From Streptomyces sp. HmicA12 (GTDB lineage: Bacteria > Actinomycetota > Actinomycetes > Streptomycetales > Streptomycetaceae): DNA of 64,000 bases. The notes below the pieces were generated by a model. The model saw only the letters and a program-made list of their open reading frames with translations. It made no database searches and was not told the origin of the DNA. The translations under genes were made by a program, and so were the position numbers. The stretch covers positions 124,206-188,205 of the forward strand of contig NZ_KB891798.1 in assembly GCF_000373565.1 (NCBI RefSeq), given 5' to 3'. Shown piece by piece: positions 25,992 through 33,267 of this stretch; position 1 is the stretch's first letter, and each line of letters begins with the position of its first letter.

Positions 25992-26430
25992 CTCGGTCCT
26001 CGGGAAGGAGAGCGGTTCCAGCGAACGGTGAGTTCTTCCGATCCTCGTCCTCCCGACAGGAGTCCGAAAGGGCTGAACGCCCCGATCTGAAGGACGGGTT
26101 GGTGCGGTCTCCTTGAGGGGGTGTCCGGTGATGGAGGCAAGGACGCGCAGGAGGGTGCTTCTGTGGCGGTGGCGGTGGCGGTGGCGGTGGCGGTGGCGGT
26201 GGCCGGGGCTGCGGACGAGCGGATGGCGCGGGAGCGCGTGGGTACGGGATCGGCCTTGGTGAAGCCGGGAACGGTCAAGGGCGCCACGGTCACGGTCTGG
26301 CTGAAATGTGGGCGGGAACCTGGTGGGTGAACCCCGGGACACGGGGGAGGCCCGGCTACTTCCAGCCTTGTGCTGCCAGCGAGACCTTGCCTGTGGATGA
26401 GCGAGGCGGAGAGAAGACCCGGACACGATC
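25992..26430. other. Gene-free gap left of the transposon; weak DosR-like box
   Basis: The 439 bp between the devR-like start and the transposon end contain no supported gene. GGGCTGAACGCCCC at 26070-26083 is a weak DosR-like box 79 bp before the regulator start (autoregulation candidate). A plus-strand frame ending GSALVKPGTVKGATVTVW (stop at 26330) vaguely recalls the tail of Rv1733c-type membrane proteins, but this is too short to call. Confidence 0.35.
26163..26204. repeat. Hexanucleotide microsatellite (GTGGCG)n
   Basis: Six perfect GTGGCG units plus a partial seventh in a non-coding gap. Prone to slippage; would read as alternating Val-Ala or Thr-Ala. No coding role supported. Confidence 0.9.
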
Positions 26431-26466
26431 GGGTGCCGGTAAGAACGCTGTCACCAGCCGCAAACG
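26431..26466 (+). repeat. Left terminal inverted repeat of Tn3-like element
   Basis: Thirty-six bases, identical in inverted orientation to 30199-30234. It reads outward-in from GGGTGCCGGT to CCGCAAACG. The identity stops abruptly on both sides. Confidence 0.95.
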
Positions 26467-26473
26467 ATGGGTG

Positions 26474-27541
26474 TCACGTCCGGCGACGGGCGGCGGGGTC
26501 GCGTTCGGCGACGTGCCGGGCGACCGAGTCGACGCCGGGGCGGGCATACCGCTCCAGGGAGCGGACGGAGGCATGACGGGAGCGGGCCAGCAGCATCGGG
26601 GTGGAGGTGCCGTCTTCGGCGTCGTGCGTCAGGGCACTGTGGCGGAGCCGGTGGAGTGTCCAGCCGTCCAGGTCCTCGATGTCGTCCGGGGAGGCAAGTG
26701 GGTTGGCCAGCAGCCGGGTGTTCTCCTCGAAGATCTCCTCAGCGCGGCGGTAGGAGAGCCGGGCCCGGCCGGTCTCCGGGCACACGTCGAGCGTCGGTGT
26801 CCCGGCCGGGGCCTTGCGGTCGGTGAGGAACAGCGGGCCGCGGGTGCGGCGGGCGATCAGTCGGGGCAGCAGCTGGGCGGTGCCGGACTGCCGGTGAATC
26901 CACTCGGTCGCCCCGCCCTTGGCGGTGATCTTCCCGCGCTTGTCCTGCGGGTACAGGTCTTCCACGTTCAGGCACAGCACCTCATCGGCCCGGGCCGCAG
27001 ACTCGTAGAGCATCTTCCGCTGCGTCTTCTCCCGCAGGGCGACGTCCAGGCGCCACAGGGCGGCGATCTGGTTCTCGGCCAGGGCCTTGGTGCGGTCCGG
27101 CGGTGCTGGCCGCCGCTCGATACCGATCGTCGGATCGCCTTCGATCCAGCCCTGTCGCTGCCACCAGCCGATCGCCTTGCGTGCGATCGACAGCTCCCGG
27201 TTGACGGTGTCGGCGTCCATCTCGTCCGCCCGCGCCGCCGCCAGCTCGGCCAGCACCTCCGGCAGCACCGAGTCGTCGATCGCGGCAACGGGGAAGACGG
27301 GCGGCTTCGCGCCGCGGTGGGCAGGTCCGGTCCGCGCGGGTTCGCCGGCGAACATCCGTCCCCATGTCGTCAGCGAGATCCGGTAGATCCGCGCGGAGGA
27401 CTTCGCGATGCCCGCGCCGGTGAGGTACCGCTCGACCGCCGCCGTGTACGACGACGGAGGGGCGGACAGGGGCACCACTCGGTCGCGCGGCAGTCGGAGC
27501 GCGCCCCTGTACCCAAGTTCGGTCACTGGTTCGATCGTCAC
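26474..27541 (-). CDS. Tyrosine recombinase (TnpI-like integrase)
   Basis: 355 aa from the GTG at 27541, which has AGGGCAGGG upstream; an ATG at 27583 lies inside a palindrome and has no ribosome site. An N-terminal SAM-like core-binding domain (ERYLTGAGIAKSSARIYRISLTTWGRMF) precedes the catalytic domain with the Arg of ARADEVLCLN, LHRLRHS (His-x-x-Arg) and the nucleophile Tyr in RSLERYARPG. It stops 7 bp inside the left repeat. Probably resolves transposon cointegrates rather than integrating a plasmid. It looks intact. Confidence 0.85.
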   Translation of the reverse strand: MTIEPVTELGYRGALRLPRDRVVPLSAPPSSYTAAVERYLTGAGIAKSSARIYRISLTTWGRMFAGEPARTGPAHRGAKPPVFPVAAIDDSVLPEVLAELAAARADEMDADTVNRELSIARKAIGWWQRQGWIEGDPTIGIERRPAPPDRTKALAENQIAALWRLDVALREKTQRKMLYESAARADEVLCLNVEDLYPQDKRGKITAKGGATEWIHRQSGTAQLLPRLIARRTRGPLFLTDRKAPAGTPTLDVCPETGRARLSYRRAEEIFEENTRLLANPLASPDDIEDLDGWTLHRLRHSALTHDAEDGTSTPMLLARSRHASVRSLERYARPGVDSVARHVAERDPAARRRT

Positions 27542-27568
27542 GCCCGCCCTGCCCTTCCGGCACTGTCC

Positions 27569-27589
27569 CAGTAAATCCGGCATTTACTG
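27569..27589. promoter_or_regulatory. Palindrome upstream of recombinase: candidate recombination core
   Basis: CAGTAAAT and ATTTACTG flank a 5-bp CCGGC centre, an AT-rich island in GC-rich DNA, 28 bp before the recombinase start. Position and form suit a TnpI internal resolution site or an autoregulatory operator. Confidence 0.45.
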
Positions 27590-27639
27590 CGGCAGAAACG
27601 CGCCACCGTGCGTCTTCTTCCAAGTGGCGCGCGATCGGA

Positions 27640-27692
27640 GTGCAACTCTCGGGTTGCACCCCTGGAGTCGACGTGCAACTCTAGGGTTGCAT
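27640..27692. promoter_or_regulatory. Twin ArsR-type operators
   Basis: Two 20-bp sites, GTGCAACTCTCGGGTTGCAC (27640-27659) and GTGCAACTCTAGGGTTGCAT (27673-27692), differ at two positions and are 33 bp apart, three helical turns. Each is an inverted repeat of GTGCAAC/GTTGCAC. They lie immediately before the SRPBCC-ArsR operon and are the probable autorepression sites. Confidence 0.75.
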
Positions 27693-27716
27693 TCAACGGC
27701 GGTGAAGGAGCCCCTT

Positions 27717-28163
27717 ATGAGCGAGGACCGGATCGAGCGCGAAACCCTGATCGCGGCACCCCTGGAGCGAGTCTGGTCGCTGGTGGCCCAACCCGGGTTC
27801 TGGGTGGCCGACAAGGCGAGCCTGCCCGGCACGATGGCCAAAGAAGGTGAGTCGATGGTGGCGAAGAATGCCGAACACGGCGACTTCCCGGTGAGGGTGG
27901 AGAAGGTCGAGCCGCCGACGTACCTCGCGTACCGCTGGACCAGTGCGTTCCCCGGAGAAGAGCTGCGCGAGGACAACAGCACCCTCGTGGAGTTCACGTT
28001 GACCCCGGAAGGCGACCAGACGCGGCTGCGCGTCGTCGAGAGCGGGTTCGCGGCGCTGGCCGGGGCCCAGGAGCTGCGCAGTCAGAACCTGAAGGACCAC
28101 AGTGCAGGCTGGCCCCTGGAGCTCGGCGCGCTCAAGACTCGCGCCGAACAGCCCTCCACGTGA
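27717..28163 (+). CDS. SRPBCC (START/AHSA1-like) protein
   Basis: 148 aa. RIERETLIAAPLERVWSLVAQPGFWV is the standard AHSA1/SRPBCC opening, and VEFTLTPEGDQTRLRVVESGF...GWPLELGALKTRAEQ the closing helix that covers the hydrophobic cavity. The ATG at 27717 has a GAAGGAG site. It overlaps the arsR-type gene by GTGA. SRPBCC-ArsR pairs are common; the protein presumably binds a small hydrophobic ligand. A transposon passenger. Confidence 0.85.
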   Translation: MSEDRIERETLIAAPLERVWSLVAQPGFWVADKASLPGTMAKEGESMVAKNAEHGDFPVRVEKVEPPTYLAYRWTSAFPGEELREDNSTLVEFTLTPEGDQTRLRVVESGFAALAGAQELRSQNLKDHSAGWPLELGALKTRAEQPST

Positions 28164-28528
28164 CGGAAGAACGTCCCGGCGCCGCCAAGGTCGTCGACAG
28201 CGTCCTTGCCGCGCTCGCCGACCCGACCCGACGTCAGCTGCTCGAACTGCTCGCCGCCCAGGACGAGGCCACCGCGACGACACTCGCCGCACGGCTTCCC
28301 GTCTCGCGGCAGGCGGTGGTCAAGCACCTCGCCGTCCTGGACGCAGCCGGGCTGGTTTCCAACAGCCGGGTCGGACGCGAGGTGCGCTACACGGTACGGC
28401 CCGCGGCGCTGGATGCGACGGCGCGGTGGATGGCCTCACTGGCGGCCGACTGGGATCGGCGGTTGGCGAAGATCAAGCGCGTCGCCGAGGCGACGGACCT
28501 GGACGCGCGCTCGGCACGACCCGACTGA
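28160..28528 (+). CDS. ArsR-family repressor
   Basis: 122 aa. VLAALADPTRRQLLELLAAQDEATATTLAARLPVSRQAVVKHLAVLDAAGLV is the ArsR winged helix. There are no cysteines, so no thiolate metal site; it probably senses an organic ligand. GTG start within the GTGA overlap with the SRPBCC gene. The twin palindromes at 27640 and 27673 are its likely operators. Confidence 0.87.
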   Translation: MTEERPGAAKVVDSVLAALADPTRRQLLELLAAQDEATATTLAARLPVSRQAVVKHLAVLDAAGLVSNSRVGREVRYTVRPAALDATARWMASLAADWDRRLAKIKRVAEATDLDARSARPD

Positions 28529-28541
28529 AAGGAAGGAGATC

Positions 28542-29024
28542 ATGGACACGACAGCACTTCGCAGCGCCTACGACAAGTTGCTCGATGCGGCGGCAATCCC
28601 CAACCTCGGCGAAGGCACCGACGGAGGATGGAGCGCCGATCAGGTCTTGGCCCATCTCCTCAGCGTCGACGCCGCGACCGCGGCGGTGGCTCTTGGCGTC
28701 GTCGCCGGCTCGCGCCCCACCTTCGACAACCGGATCTCCCTCGACACCTGGAATCTTGACCGGATCATCGCCGAGCACTCGGGCCGGCTGGAATTGATTG
28801 ATCACGTCCGGAGCCAAGCCGCGGTTCTCTGCGACATCGCCGATCAGCTCAACGAGAAAGCCGCCGCGGTTCTGGTGCCGACGATCCTCCTGTCCAACGA
28901 CGCGCTCGTGCTGGACCAGCCGGTTCCGGTGGCGGGCCTCATCGATGGCCTCGCCGAGAATCACGTGCCGGTGCATACCCAACAGCTCCTCGACCTTCGC
29001 GTCGCCGTCCCCGGGAACACCTGA
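28542..29024 (+). CDS. DinB/mycothiol-maleylpyruvate-isomerase-like helical protein
   Basis: 160 aa. MDTTALRSAYDKLLDAA...GEGTDGGWSADQVLAHLLSVDAAT has the first two helices of the DinB/MDMPI four-helix fold, including the WSADQVLAHL segment that carries the first metal-site histidine in this superfamily. It ends VPVHTQQLLDLR. AAGGAAGGAG precedes the ATG, 13 bp after arsR. Probably a detoxification enzyme using mycothiol, but assignment is by fold only. Confidence 0.65.
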   Translation: MDTTALRSAYDKLLDAAAIPNLGEGTDGGWSADQVLAHLLSVDAATAAVALGVVAGSRPTFDNRISLDTWNLDRIIAEHSGRLELIDHVRSQAAVLCDIADQLNEKAAAVLVPTILLSNDALVLDQPVPVAGLIDGLAENHVPVHTQQLLDLRVAVPGNT

Positions 29025-29254
29025 AAGGCAGCGAACGACGCCAGCTGCCGGGCGCCACCACGCGGGCGAGGCCGGCACGGTGGGCCAGGCGCGGGCACAG
29101 GGCAGCCACGTGCCGGTGTCGCGCCATGCGAGACATCGGCGCGGCCCGCCTGCAGTGCTGTACAGGCGCAGGGTCATGCGTTCCCCACAGTGGATCGTGC
29201 GGCCTGGTCGGCCGGGATCCGGGGTCCCGGCACGGAGGCCACGGCGAGGTTGAG

Positions 29255-30108
29255 GCGGGCACCCAGCAGCGCGGCCAGCAAGGTCACCCGCAGCACCACC
29301 GGGTGCGTCCGCAGATGGGAAGGCGACTCCACCGCGGCCCGCGCCCGCCAGCCGGCCACCACCTTCGGCGCGACGTCGATGAACAGATCCCGTGGCAGTC
29401 CGATCGCCCGCACCGCCAGGAGCTTGTCGATCTCAGTGAGCATCGTCTCCAGGCTCACGTTGCCCGGCGCTTCCCTTGACCTTCGCCAGCACCGGCGGCG
29501 CGCCCTCGCCCTCCGCACCGCCACCTGCGGGTCCGGCGTCGTCCTGGTCGGCGCCGGCCACCGGCGCCACAATCCGCTCGATGCTCTCCACGGTCAGCCG
29601 GGAGGAGATCAGGGCAGTCAGTAACTCCTCGGCTGCCCGCAGAGCGGCCGACACGATCCGGTCGCACCCGCCCGGGAGTGGGCGGCTCGATGTTCTCCGT
29701 GCGGCAGCGCGCCAGCAGTTCCACCCTCACCTGCTCGGGCCCGCGTTCCTTGTGCGCGACGTTCTCGGCCAGATATGCCGTCAGCGTCTCCGCGTCCGCG
29801 ACGCTGCACTCGCGGAAGCCGAGGTGCTCCCGGATCTGCGCGCGGTGGTACTCGACAGTGCGACCCGTCCAGTCGTAGAAACCCAGCTCCGAGGCAGGAA
29901 CCTGCACCTGCCGGGCAACGAACGCCACGGCTTCACCAGGCAGCTCGGCCCGGCCCCGGGGAAACCGGCCGTACTGCGTATAGAACTTCAGCAGCACGGC
30001 GAAGCCCAGTCGCGTCGCACCGCGCTTGCCGGACACGAGCGCCTGCTCGTCCTTGAGTAACGTCCAGTGCCCGACGAGTTCATCCAGGTCCAGCGGAGTA
30101 CGGGCCAC
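29255..30108 (-). pseudogene. Tn3-family transposase, N-terminal third, frameshifted
   Basis: The conserved pieces follow each other in order but in different frames. DLDELVGHWTLLKDEQALVSGKRGATRLGFAVLLKFY to ARCRTENIEPPTPGR (DUF4158) is followed by SAALRAAEELLTALISSRLTVESIERIV, then by GNVSLETMLTEIDKLLAVRAIGLPRDLF...ESPSHLRTHPVVLRVTLLAALL. It breaks off at about residue 285 of a protein normally about 1000 aa long; the DDE catalytic domain is missing. The element can move only if a complete transposase acts in trans. Confidence 0.85.
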
Positions 30109-30198
30109 GATCGCTGATCGTCCTCGCAGAGCCTCACCCACCGCAGCCGTACGGCCTCGGACTCGCCCACGTGGGTGACGCTCTCGCAAGATCACCGC

Positions 30199-30234
30199 CG
30201 TTTGCGGCTGGTGACAGCGTTCTTACCGGCACCC
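30199..30234 (-). repeat. Right terminal inverted repeat of Tn3-like element
   Basis: Exact inverted copy of 26431-26466. Directly outside it begins the hsp20 relic. Confidence 0.95.
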
Positions 30235-30321
30235 AAACACGCCGACGGTGTGCTGACCATCAAGGTCCCGGTCCCGGAGCGGAGGGCGAGCACCAGGACC
30301 ATCCCCGTGGGGCACGGCTGA
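30235..30321 (+). pseudogene. Hsp20/alpha-crystallin, 3' end only
   Basis: Twenty-eight codons and a stop encode KHADGVLTIKVPVPERRAS...RTIPVG, the end of the alpha-crystallin domain (ADGVLTIKVP is its last core strand). The reading frame enters directly from the transposon repeat, so the gene was cut by the element. No matching 5' portion borders the other end. Hsp20 genes are common members of DosR regulons. Confidence 0.75.
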
Positions 30322-30352
30322 GCCGGCCCGCGACCGTCGTGTCGTACGGCGC

Positions 30353-30381
30353 CTGCGCGACGGCTGCTGACGGTCGCGCAG
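30353..30381 (-). terminator. Hairpin behind hypE
   Basis: CTGCGCGAC and GTCGCGCAG, 11-nt loop, 24 bp beyond the hypE stop; the outer flanks also partly pair. Probable end of the hydrogenase transcript. Confidence 0.5.
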
Positions 30382-30404
30382 CCGCCTTGTACTGCAGGGA
30401 ACTG

Positions 30405-31439
30405 TCAGCAGATGCGGGGGAGTTGCTCCCCCAGAGGCATGTCCACCACGCGCCGGGAGCCGACCAGGGTGCTCAGCACCACGCGGCCGGGCGTGCCGTC
30501 CGGGAGTACCTCGCCGATCCGCTGGGCCGCGTATCCCTCCGGGCGGGACCGAAGGGCGGTCAGGGCGGAGTCGGCGGCGGTGGGCGCGACGAAGGCGACC
30601 AGGCATCCTTCATTGGCGACGGTCAAGGGATCCAGGCCGAGCAGGTCGCAGGCCGCGGCTACGGGCGTTGGGACAGGAAGGGAGCCCTCGGCGATCTCGA
30701 CAGAGACCGAGGAGTCGCGGGCGATCTCGTTGAGGGACGCCGCGAGGCCGCCGCGGGTGGGGTCGCGCAGGGCGTGCACGTCCGTGCCGAGGGGGGCGAG
30801 GGTGCGCACCAGGTGGTGCAGGGGGCGGCTGTCGGAGGCGATGTCGCTGTCGAAGCCGAGCCCCTCCCGGGTCGAGAGGATCGTCGTGCCGTGCAGTCCG
30901 ATGGGCCCCGAAAGGAGGATGACGTCGCCGGGGCGGGCCAGCGCGGCTGAGGGGCGCAGCGCACTGTGGCGGCGCCCGATGCCGGTGGTGTTGATGAACA
31001 GTTTGTCGGCGGCTCCCCTCCCGACGACCTTGGTGTCACCGGTGACGACGGGGACCTCGGCGGCGCGTGCCGCCTTGCCCAACGAGGTGAGCAGGGACCT
31101 CAGTTCCGGCAGCGGCAGGCCCTCCTCGATGATGAGGGACACCGTCAGGGCCAGCGGCCAGGCCCCCCGCATGGCGAGGTCGTTGACCGTGCCGTGGACG
31201 GCGAGCGAGCCGATGTCGCCGCCGGGGAAGAACAGCGGGCTGACCACGAAGCTGTCCGTGCTGACCACCAGATCCCCGTGGCCCGGTATGAGCGCGGCGT
31301 CCTCCATGGCCCCGGCCCCGCCGTCGAGAGCGGGCAGCACGAGCGTGTCGAGCAGCTCGGCGGTGAGACGTCCACCGGCACCGTGACCGAGCAGGACACG
31401 CTCGTCCTCGTGGTGGGGCGTCGGGCAGTCGGCGGTCAT
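30405..31439 (-). CDS. hypE: Hydrogenase maturation factor HypE (carbamoyl dehydratase)
   Basis: 344 aa, normal length. The AIR-synthase-like fold is recognisable (LLGHGAGGRLTAELLDTLVLPAL, STDSFVVSPLFFPGGDIGSLAVHGTVNDLAMRGA, DPTRGGLAASLNEIA). The essential C-terminal PRIC motif, whose cysteine carries the thiocarbamate dehydrated to thiocyanate, is intact. It supplies the CN ligands of the [NiFe] centre together with HypF. Last gene of the hyh operon; ATG overlaps the hypD stop (ATGA). Confidence 0.95.
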   Translation of the reverse strand: MTADCPTPHHEDERVLLGHGAGGRLTAELLDTLVLPALDGGAGAMEDAALIPGHGDLVVSTDSFVVSPLFFPGGDIGSLAVHGTVNDLAMRGAWPLALTVSLIIEEGLPLPELRSLLTSLGKAARAAEVPVVTGDTKVVGRGAADKLFINTTGIGRRHSALRPSAALARPGDVILLSGPIGLHGTTILSTREGLGFDSDIASDSRPLHHLVRTLAPLGTDVHALRDPTRGGLAASLNEIARDSSVSVEIAEGSLPVPTPVAAACDLLGLDPLTVANEGCLVAFVAPTAADSALTALRSRPEGYAAQRIGEVLPDGTPGRVVLSTLVGSRRVVDMPLGEQLPRIC

Positions 31440-32569
31440 GACGTCTCCGTGGTTCGCCGAGTGCCCGTCGAGCTCGTGGAACTCCTGGTGCGTCCCGCGG
31501 AGTGAAACGCCGCGCACGTGCCCTCCGTGGAGACCATGGGTGCTCCGAGTGGATGGCGAGGTGTGCAACGGACGCCGTAAGCGGTGCAATCGGTGGGCAG
31601 CCGGGCGCCGGTGAGGATGGCGCCGGCGATGCATTCCGAGTCCTCGACGGGCCGCAGCTCTCCGACGTCGAAGCGTCGCGCCGCGTCGAACTCGGCGTAG
31701 CGCGGCGCGAGTTCGAGGCCACTGCCGGGCAGCCGGCCGATGCCGCGCCACGCGCGGTCGGTGACGCGGAAGACGCGCCGAACAGCGTCCTGCGCAGCGG
31801 TGTTGCCGGAGCGTACGACGGCGCGCGCGTACTGGTTCTCCACCTCGAACCGTCCGCTCTCCAGTTGGCGGACGGCCAGCAGAATGCCTTCCAAGAGGTC
31901 GAGCGGCTCGAAACCGGTGACCACGATGGGCACTTGGTGGCGTACGGCGATCGGTTCGTACTCGGCCCAGCCCATCACCGCGCACACGTGCCCGGCCGCG
32001 AGGAACGCCTGGACCTCGCAGTCGGGGTCCGCGAGGAGCGCGGTCATCGCGGGCGGTACGAGAACGTGGCTGACGAGGACCGAGAAGTTGGCCAGGCCGA
32101 GCCGGTCCGCGTGCAACACCGTCATGGCGTTCGCCGGGGCGGTCGTCTCGAACCCGACCGCGAGGAAGACCACTTCACGGTCGGGGTGCCGCTCCGCCAG
32201 GCGCACGGCGTCCATCGGGGTGTAGACGACACGCACGTCGGCCCCTCGCGCGCGCAGGGACAGCAGGTCGGTGCCGGTCCCCGGGACGCGCAGCATGTCG
32301 CCGAAGCTGGTGAACACGACGCCGGGGCGGGCGGCGATCGACATCGCCCGGTCGAGGGTCTCCAACGGCGTGACGCACACAGGACAACCCGGCCCGTGGA
32401 TCATGCGGATCCCGGCCGGGAGCAGCTCGTCGATGCCCTGACGGACCAGGGTGTGGGTCTGGCCGCCGCACACCTCCATGATCCGCCAGGGCCGGGTGGC
32501 GGTGGCCCGTAACTCGGCGAGCAGGCTGCGGGCGAGCGCGGGGTCGCGATACTCGTCGAGGTACTTCAC
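31436..32569 (-). CDS. hypD: Hydrogenase maturation factor HypD
   Basis: 377 aa from the GTG at 32569 (VKYLDEYRDP), in a GTGA overlap with the CBS/BON gene. It shows the invariant IMEVCGGQTHT and IHGPGCPVCVTP motifs and the C-terminal DCTAYGVRCTPRHPLGAPMVSTEGTCAA cysteine cluster for the [4Fe-4S] site. HypD with HypC is the scaffold on which the Fe(CN)2CO unit is built. The last 25 residues are a Ser/Thr/Arg-rich tail unlike the usual end. Confidence 0.95.
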   Translation of the reverse strand: MKYLDEYRDPALARSLLAELRATATRPWRIMEVCGGQTHTLVRQGIDELLPAGIRMIHGPGCPVCVTPLETLDRAMSIAARPGVVFTSFGDMLRVPGTGTDLLSLRARGADVRVVYTPMDAVRLAERHPDREVVFLAVGFETTAPANAMTVLHADRLGLANFSVLVSHVLVPPAMTALLADPDCEVQAFLAAGHVCAVMGWAEYEPIAVRHQVPIVVTGFEPLDLLEGILLAVRQLESGRFEVENQYARAVVRSGNTAAQDAVRRVFRVTDRAWRGIGRLPGSGLELAPRYAEFDAARRFDVGELRPVEDSECIAGAILTGARLPTDCTAYGVRCTPRHPLGAPMVSTEGTCAAFHSAGRTRSSTSSTGTRRTTETS

Positions 32570-33237
32570 GAAGGGGTGTCCTCCGGCGCGGACCGGGTGC
32601 CCGTGAGATGGCATTCCACGTCCACGACACCCTCCACGGCGCGTGCCAACCGGGCCACCACCGGGACGAGTCGGGTGTCGCGGACGCGGCCGGTGACCGT
32701 CACGACGCCGTCGGCCACATCGACCCGTATCGGGCTGGCAGGCGCCCGGAAGACGTAGCTGATGATCTCGCGCCGCACCTCCTCGGCGATCTCCTCGTCC
32801 GGTCGCAGGAACACCTTGAGCAGGTCGGAGCGGCTGACGACGCCCTCGATCATGCCCTCGTCGTTGACGACGGGAAGGCGCTTGACCTTCTGGTGCGCCA
32901 TGGTGCGCGCGGCCTGCGCGAGGGTGACGTCGGCGTGCACCGTGACGGCCGGTGCCGTCATCAGCTCACCGGCGGTGATCGCACCGGCCTTCGCGAGATC
33001 CGACAGGCGGCGCAGCTGGGTGAACCGGTCGGGGTCGCTGTCGCGGAACTCCTCCTTCGGCAGCAGATCGGCCTCGGAGACGATGCCGACGACACGTCCC
33101 TCGCCCTCCAGTACGGGCAGGGCGCTGACCTTCCACTGCTGCATCAGATCGACGATCTCCTTGAACGGGGCGTCGCGCCCGACGCCGATGACGGTGTGCG
33201 TCATCACGTCGCTGACGATGTGCGGGCTGCCGTGCAT
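32566..33237 (-). CDS. Tandem CBS-domain protein with C-terminal BON domain
   Basis: 223 aa. Two CBS motifs (VSDVMTHTVIGVGRDAPFKEIVDLMQQWKVSALPVLEGEGRVVGIVSEADLL; ELMTAPAVTVHADVTLAQAARTMAHQKVKRLPVVNDEGMIEGVVSRSDLLKVFLRPDEEI) are followed by a BON domain (RVDVADGVVTVTGRVRD). CBS pairs bind adenine nucleotides or NAD and BON domains bind membranes or ligands, suggesting an energy-charge sensor. Lies between hyhL and hypD, overlapping the latter. A close paralogue is encoded at 38581 and a broken one at 54178. Confidence 0.87.
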   Translation of the reverse strand: MHGSPHIVSDVMTHTVIGVGRDAPFKEIVDLMQQWKVSALPVLEGEGRVVGIVSEADLLPKEEFRDSDPDRFTQLRRLSDLAKAGAITAGELMTAPAVTVHADVTLAQAARTMAHQKVKRLPVVNDEGMIEGVVSRSDLLKVFLRPDEEIAEEVRREIISYVFRAPASPIRVDVADGVVTVTGRVRDTRLVPVVARLARAVEGVVDVECHLTGTRSAPEDTPS

Positions 33238-33267
33238 GGTGTCCCTCCGTGTCGTCGCGTGCGGGGT

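Larger units (their letters stand above)
26431..30234. mobile_element. Decayed Tn3-family transposon with 36-bp terminal inverted repeats
   Basis: 3.8 kb bounded by perfect 36-bp inverted repeats (26431-26466 and 30199-30234; outer end GGGTGCCGGTAAGAACGCTG). Content from left to right: tyrosine recombinase, ArsR-regulated passenger operon of three genes, and a frameshifted N-terminal part of a Tn3 transposase (DUF4158 type) reaching the right end. Tn3 elements have about 38-bp repeats, and some use a TnpI tyrosine recombinase for cointegrate resolution, so the layout fits. The flanking pentamers differ (CGATC left, AAACA right), so there is no target duplication. The right flank is the tail of an hsp20 gene and the left is not its head; a deletion or inter-element recombination must have followed insertion. 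Confidence 0.85.

Noticed and set aside
26121..26330. Small plus-strand frame with Val-Ala repeat
   Set aside because: Its composition comes from the GTGGCG microsatellite; no ribosome site and only a vague similarity at its end.
26474..27541. Integrase considered as the mark of an integrated plasmid (AICE) with att sites
   Set aside because: No tRNA gene, Xis or replication gene is nearby, and the gene lies just inside the Tn3-type inverted repeat, so a transposon recombinase is the simpler reading.
28939..29262. Minus-strand frame between the DinB-like gene and the transposase relic
   Set aside because: No family resemblance, biased composition and no start signal; treated as decayed transposon DNA.
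30235..30404. Search for a complete hsp20 gene around the transposon
   Set aside because: Only the 3' end is present; none of the three frames left of the element encodes the start of an alpha-crystallin protein.
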